A stretch of DNA of 64,000 nucleotides from CAVXEF01 sp963827315 (lineage in GTDB: Bacteria; Planctomycetota; Phycisphaerae; Sedimentisphaerales; Anaerobacaceae). The position numbers and the translations under genes were made by a program. Positions 59,881 to 64,000 of the stretch are shown piece by piece. The notes beneath the pieces are model-generated. The model saw only the letters and a program-made list of their open reading frames with translations, was not told the origin of the DNA and did no database searches. Where the stretch lies: the NCBI GenBank assembly GCA_963827315.1, contig CAWHAL010000001.1, positions 248,001 through 312,000 of the forward strand. The letters are read 5' to 3'. Within the stretch, counting starts at the first letter, position 1. Each line of letters begins with the position of its first letter.

Positions 59881-61908
59881 TTGGGTCAGACACTTTTATA
59901 TAAGATACTGTCGCAGCACCTCGTCGAGGGTAGACTCACCGCCGGCGAGACTATCGGCATTCGGATTGACCAGACGCTTACCCAGGATGCAACCGGAACG
60001 ACGGCGTTTCTGCTGTTCGAATTGATGGGGAATGGAAGGGTTAAAACGGAGCTCTCGGTCAGCTACATCGACCATAATATGAGTCAGTTCGGCCCGGAGG
60101 GCCACAACGACCATTTGTACCTGCAAACAATAGCAGCCAAATCGGGCGTTCACCATTCGCACGCAGGTAACGGCATCTGCCATCAGGTCCATCTTGAACG
60201 ATTCGGCAGACCCGGGGCGACTCTTCTGGGCAGCGATTCGCATACGCCGACCGCCGGCGGAATTGGGATGCTTGCCATCGGAGCTGGCGGCCTCGATGTG
60301 GCAGCGGCTATGGCTGGGAGGGTGTTTTACCTGAGCTGCCCAAAGGTCCTGGGCGTTAAACTGACAGGGCGGCTGCAAGAGTGGGTGGCAGCCAAAGACG
60401 TCATACTCAAGCTGCTCGGTCTGCTTTCGACAAAAGGCAACGTCGGCTGGGCAGTCGAATACTTCGGAAATGGCGATTCCACGCTTTCTGTACCGCAGCG
60501 GGCAACGATAACAAATATGGGAGCTGAGTTAGGCGTTACAACGAGCATATTCGGCAGCGATGAGCAAACCAAAAGATTCCTCACCGCCCAGAAACGCCAA
60601 ATCGACTATCAACCATTGATGGCTGATGAAGACGCCCGATATGACCGCAGCCTCGAAATAAATCTGGGTGAACTCGAGCCGATGGCGGCGCGCCCATCTT
60701 CGCCCGACAACGTCAAGCCCGTTACGGAAATTGCGGGCTCCGAGATAAGGCAGGTGATAATAGGTAGCTGCACAAATTCGAGCTTTGCCGATTTGATGAT
60801 GGTCGCAAATGTATTGAAGAAAAGACGCATAAATAATATGGTCGAATTTGCAATCGCACCGGGCAGCAGAGAGGTCTTGAATATGCTGGCGAAAAACGGT
60901 GCGTTGGCGGATATGATTGCGGCCGGCGCAAGGATTCTGGAATCGGCCTGCGGGCCGTGTATCGGCCAGGGCCTTTCACCGGCTGAAGGGGTGGTAAGCC
61001 TGCGGACATTCAACAGGAACTTTCCGGGCCGAAGCGGAACACCCGACGACAAGGTCTATCTGGTCAGTCCGGAGACGGCGGTTGCCTCTGCCCTTACAGG
61101 AAAAATCACCGACCCCCGTGATTTGCCAAGATTATTCGGAATTGAATATCCGAAAACTGAACTGCCCGGCGAATTTATCATCGACGACAATGTGATAGAA
61201 AAACCCCTGGCCGAAAAAGAAGCCAAAAAAGTACAGGTTCTGCGGGGGGCCACAATCGTCGTGCCCGAACCTCCGCAACCACTGCCTGATAAACTGCGGG
61301 GCAAGGTGCTCATAAAATGCGGCGATAAGATAACCACCGACCATATTATACCGGCGGGAGCATTTTTGAAGTACCGCTCAAATGTGCCGCAGTACTCAAA
61401 ATACGTCTTCAACTGCTTTAACGAGCAGTCCGCTATGGGATGCCTTACGGCAGGCAAAGAAACCTTCGCTCAAAGGGCACTCGAATTGAAAAAAAAAGGC
61501 ATCGCAGGGATTGTTGTGGCGGGGGAAAGTTATGGCCAAGGCTCCAGCCGCGAACATGCGGCACTCTGTCCGATGTACCTCGGCGTGCGAATGATAATCG
61601 CAAAAAGCATCGAACGAATTCACAAGGCCAATCTGATTAACTTCTGCATCGTGCCGATAGAATTCGCCGACGCCGCCGATTATGACAAGGTCAAAGCCGG
61701 CGAGACGCTGCAAATCGATAATCTGCTCGAAGCACTAAAGAACGCTGACGAGGTTAGAATCACCGAAACCGGCGGCAAATACGAATTTGCCGGAAGATTA
61801 AATCTTTCCAGCAGAGACAGAGAAATTTTGCTTTCGGGCGGCCTGCTGAATTATATCCGCAAAAAGACAAATGCGCGAGAGGATAATAAGTATTTTCGGC
61901 ACAGCTAA
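59881..61908 (+). CDS. acn: Aconitate hydratase
   Basis: A 675-aa 4Fe-4S dehydratase. I choose the TTG at 59881 (MGQTLLYKILSQHLVEG), which matches the usual family start and has GAGGG eight bases upstream; the longer frame begins inside a probable promoter. Cluster ligands are C297 (GSCTNSS), C357 and C360 (ACGPCIGQG). The swivel domain (TTDHIIPAGAFLKYRSNV, AGESYGQGSSREHAA) is at the C-terminus. The short bacterial/mitochondrial-like form, so citrate to isocitrate is most likely; homoaconitase is not excluded. It overlaps the LOG gene by 38 bases. Confidence 0.9.
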   Translation: MGQTLLYKILSQHLVEGRLTAGETIGIRIDQTLTQDATGTTAFLLFELMGNGRVKTELSVSYIDHNMSQFGPEGHNDHLYLQTIAAKSGVHHSHAGNGICHQVHLERFGRPGATLLGSDSHTPTAGGIGMLAIGAGGLDVAAAMAGRVFYLSCPKVLGVKLTGRLQEWVAAKDVILKLLGLLSTKGNVGWAVEYFGNGDSTLSVPQRATITNMGAELGVTTSIFGSDEQTKRFLTAQKRQIDYQPLMADEDARYDRSLEINLGELEPMAARPSSPDNVKPVTEIAGSEIRQVIIGSCTNSSFADLMMVANVLKKRRINNMVEFAIAPGSREVLNMLAKNGALADMIAAGARILESACGPCIGQGLSPAEGVVSLRTFNRNFPGRSGTPDDKVYLVSPETAVASALTGKITDPRDLPRLFGIEYPKTELPGEFIIDDNVIEKPLAEKEAKKVQVLRGATIVVPEPPQPLPDKLRGKVLIKCGDKITTDHIIPAGAFLKYRSNVPQYSKYVFNCFNEQSAMGCLTAGKETFAQRALELKKKGIAGIVVAGESYGQGSSREHAALCPMYLGVRMIIAKSIERIHKANLINFCIVPIEFADAADYDKVKAGETLQIDNLLEALKNADEVRITETGGKYEFAGRLNLSSRDREILLSGGLLNYIRKKTNAREDNKYFRHS

Positions 61909-62395
61909 GACGGAGCCCGGCGATTCAGCATACGAGCTGGCCTACAGAACCGGCAAATTGCTGGCGGGGGCTGGGTTTGTCATCGCAAACGGTGGATACG
62001 CCGGCACAATGCTGGCTGCCGCTAAAGGGGCAACAGAAGCGGGAGGCAAGACTATCGGCGTTACGTGCTCCACTTTCGGTGGGGCTTTAGCCAATGAATA
62101 TATCAGCCGCGAAATTGTTACCGGCTCTCTCGATGAACGGCTGGATACGTTAATAAAACTGGGACAGGCCTACGTGGTGCTGCCCGGCGGAACAGGAACA
62201 CTGCTCGAATTGGCAATGGTCTGGGAATTGAAAAACAAAGGCTTTCTAAAACAGAACAAACCCATTATACTCGTGGGCAAATTCTGGAAGCCATTGGTTG
62301 ATTTGGTCTCGGCTGATGAGCCTGACAGCAGACGATTCGTGCAGTTTGCTGATAAGCCGGAAAGAATAGTGGATTTTCTGGTAAGCAATGATTAA
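61871..62395 (+). CDS. LOG-family Rossmann protein
   Basis: A 174-aa protein of the TIGR00725/LOG fold: ANGGYAGTMLAAAKGA and the nucleotide motif VVLPGGTGTLLELAMVWEL (PGGxGTxxE). LOG proteins release adenine-type bases from nucleoside monophosphates; many bacterial members have other nucleotide substrates. It overlaps acn at the 5' end and the next gene by eight bases, so all are coupled. Confidence 0.88.
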   Translation: MRERIISIFGTAKTEPGDSAYELAYRTGKLLAGAGFVIANGGYAGTMLAAAKGATEAGGKTIGVTCSTFGGALANEYISREIVTGSLDERLDTLIKLGQAYVVLPGGTGTLLELAMVWELKNKGFLKQNKPIILVGKFWKPLVDLVSADEPDSRRFVQFADKPERIVDFLVSND

Positions 62396-63257
62396 GATTT
62401 TCCCTGTAAGAATTTTGCGGAGCAAATCCGTGATGCTTAAGGACTCGATAACAACAATTCTGGCGGTTCTTCTGATTGCTGCTGCAGCTGGCACGGCTGC
62501 AGCCGACGAATCGCTGGCGCCCGACGGCTTCGGTTTGATGGGTGTCGACGGTAAATTGGTACGCCAGGAGGGAACCGACAAATGGTTCTTCGAATTCGAC
62601 GCTGACGTAAGCAGTCGGTTAGGCCGAATCAACGCCGGAACAAAGCTCGAAGTCCTGCCCTCAGCGGCACTGGAAAAGATGCTTGCCAACCTGCAGCAGC
62701 ATCCCGATGTGGGCTACAGGCTTTGGGGTAAAGTGACAAAATACGGGCAGAAAAACTATATATTTGCAGACTACTTTTTGCCTATCAGTGAAGTAAAAAA
62801 ACCAAAGCCGGCGACAACACCAGAATCACAGCAGGAAGTCGAAATCCCTATCAACGAGCCGAACGATGAGCTGGCGATGCCGGAGGAGATAATAGCAAAG
62901 CTCCAGAGCCGCAAAATCATCCACTTCGAGCAGCTAAGCAAAGGGCTGAAACTGGAAGAGGACTCTATTCTTGCCGACCGAACCGGCTTTATCCTGTCGG
63001 GTGCGATGCGCAATGTAAGTCGCACACAGGGAAAAACACAATATGGCTTTTTTGCTTCCGATGCGCTCGGCCGAAACGTAGGGACAATCCAAATTAAACT
63101 GCTGCCGTGTGAGATTTTAGAGCAGGCGCAGAGACAGCAGGCGGTCGAGGCAGAAACTGTGCGGTTCAAAGTGGCCGGCATTGTAACCACATACGAGGGC
63201 CGGTACTATCTGCTCTTGCAGCGGGCTGCAAGAGTCTATAGCCACGGCAACTTTTGA
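62388..63257 (+). CDS. Exported protein of unknown function
   Basis: 289 aa, or 274 from an internal ATG at 62433 that gives a cleaner signal peptide (MLKDSITTILAVLLIAAAAG, cleavage near AAADES). The mature part has a beta-rich N-domain (GFGLMGVDGKLVRQEGTDKW, VLPSAALEKMLANLQQ), a linker, and a C-domain (LADRTGFILSGAMRNVSRTQ, VAGIVTTYEGRYYLLLQRAA). No family recognised. It is embedded between the LOG gene and hisD in the same operon. Confidence 0.75.
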   Translation: MIKIFPVRILRSKSVMLKDSITTILAVLLIAAAAGTAAADESLAPDGFGLMGVDGKLVRQEGTDKWFFEFDADVSSRLGRINAGTKLEVLPSAALEKMLANLQQHPDVGYRLWGKVTKYGQKNYIFADYFLPISEVKKPKPATTPESQQEVEIPINEPNDELAMPEEIIAKLQSRKIIHFEQLSKGLKLEEDSILADRTGFILSGAMRNVSRTQGKTQYGFFASDALGRNVGTIQIKLLPCEILEQAQRQQAVEAETVRFKVAGIVTTYEGRYYLLLQRAARVYSHGNF

Positions 63258-63274
63258 AGGTAAAGGACAAACCA

Positions 63275-64000
63275 ATGCCCCACGAACTTGATAAAATCCT
63301 GATTAAACACGACCAGCCGGATTTCGAAGAACGATTTATAGAAATCAGGGCAGCCGTTTTCAGGGCCACTCATCTCAGCGGCGAAAAAGAACAACAGTTA
63401 AACACTATTTTTAACGAAGTAACTCAACGTGGTGATGAAGCTGTTGCTGATTATACGGAGAAATTTGACGGCGTAAAACTTACGCCGGAGCAGTTCAGGA
63501 TTCCAGAAGCAGAGTTGAATACAGCTCATAAAACAATCGACAAAAAACTTTTGCGGTCGATTCGGCAGGCGATAAAGAACGTCAGGCAATATCAGTCAAA
63601 AATTTTTGTTGGTAAAGACAAGAACTTTAAATCGACCGGTATAAAGTATACGCCAATAGAACGGGTGGGGATATGTGTGCCGGGGGCTTCGACGCCGCTG
63701 CCGTCTACCGTGATAATGTGTGCAGTTCCAGCACGGGTAGCGGGAGTGAAGGAAATCGTTGTGGTGTCGCCGCCACGGTACAAAGGTAGCGTTCATCCGG
63801 TAGTACTGGCAACCTGCCAAGAGTTGAAGATTAAAGAGGTTTACAGGATAGGCGGTGCGCAAGCCGTATTCGCATTGGAAACCGGGACTAAAACGATACA
63901 AAGCGTTGATAAAATTGTAGGGCCTGGGAATGCCTGGGTTCAGATGGCCAAGAAAAAGGTGCTTGGTCTTGTCGGTATTGACTCGATAGCAGGACCGAGC
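63275..64000 (+). CDS. hisD: Histidinol dehydrogenase, 5' part
   Basis: Starts at ATG 63275 with AAAGGA upstream and remains open to the window end (242 codons). It oxidises L-histidinol to histidine in two NAD-dependent steps. Recognised by RGDEAVADYTEKFDGVKL, VGICVPGASTPLPSTVIM, YRIGGAQAVFALETG and DKIVGPGNAWVQMAKKKV, then GIDSIAGPS at the edge. The C-terminal half with the zinc and catalytic His residues is not in the window. Confidence 0.95.
   Translation, partial: MPHELDKILIKHDQPDFEERFIEIRAAVFRATHLSGEKEQQLNTIFNEVTQRGDEAVADYTEKFDGVKLTPEQFRIPEAELNTAHKTIDKKLLRSIRQAIKNVRQYQSKIFVGKDKNFKSTGIKYTPIERVGICVPGASTPLPSTVIMCAVPARVAGVKEIVVVSPPRYKGSVHPVVLATCQELKIKEVYRIGGAQAVFALETGTKTIQSVDKIVGPGNAWVQMAKKKVLGLVGIDSIAGPS

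Overview
The window reads as the chromosome of a free-living, Gram-negative-type member of the PVC/Planctomycetota, most likely a Phycisphaerae/Sedimentisphaerales relative; this is an inference from gene style and no rRNA is present. Pointers are a PadR plus HAAS-domain gene pair, pilin-like proteins of the H-X9-DG type, large secreted or membrane proteins of unknown function, a ClpP pair without clpX, a lipB-lipA fusion and a GH140-type sugar hydrolase. Most genes are housekeeping, so the novelty lies in the spaces between them and in a few odd proteins.

Layout. 1-2.5 kb: LysM protein end, FtsL-like protein and FtsI on the + strand. 2.5-10 kb (- strand): two membrane proteins, then the rod-shape operon mreB-mreC-mreD-mrdA, a new 52-aa membrane protein and a coiled-coil protein. 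10-18 kb (-): HEAT lipoprotein, Lnt, an AT-rich DNA methyltransferase followed by a stand-alone copy of its own C-terminal domain, a lipoprotein, clpP2, clpP1, tig, tRNA-Gly. 18-26.6 kb: membrane-anchored Pcm, Mth938-like protein, tRNA-Ser with a hairpin-rich insertion at its 3' end, padR-HAAS, rpsU, hflX, tsaD, a four-helix-bundle gene framed by inverted repeats, larB. 26.6-31.4 kb: accessory region with an attC-like palindrome, a 52-aa zinc-ribbon protein, hicBA, the NAD(P)HX dehydratase gene, membrane proteins and bioY. 31.4-35 kb: three single-domain response regulators and a REC-GGDEF-HD-GYP protein whose HD dyad reads MD. 35-43 kb: arfB-like, GH140-like, lon, carB. 43-47 kb: PilX-like beta-helix protein, its frameshifted paralogue, ECF sigma factor and membrane partner. 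47-58 kb: lipBA fusion, lpdA, SDR, birA, nadC, uvrB, cimA, UAP. 58.6-64 kb: pseudopilin with a terminator, then acn, LOG protein, secreted protein and hisD (cut by the window end).

The most interesting signal is a class of intergenic elements made of degenerate short 'word' repeats, often facing a complementary array across a short loop (2.5, 9.1, 18.1 kb clearly; 11.3, 15.1 kb less so; one-sided at 10.1, 51.8, 56.6 kb). At 25.34-25.81 kb the same architecture has a four-helix-bundle protein gene in the loop position, exactly filling the gap between tsaD and larB. This suggests, without proof, that the gene is the coding form of an otherwise non-coding repeat family. Other dispersed repeats are a TTCGACAAGCTCACCA-like element at three gene boundaries, C5/G5 hairpins with alternative inner stems, and ATCCGCC palindromes. 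Several of these have become protein termini (FtsI and Lnt C-termini, two lipoprotein signal regions, the uvrB 5' extension).
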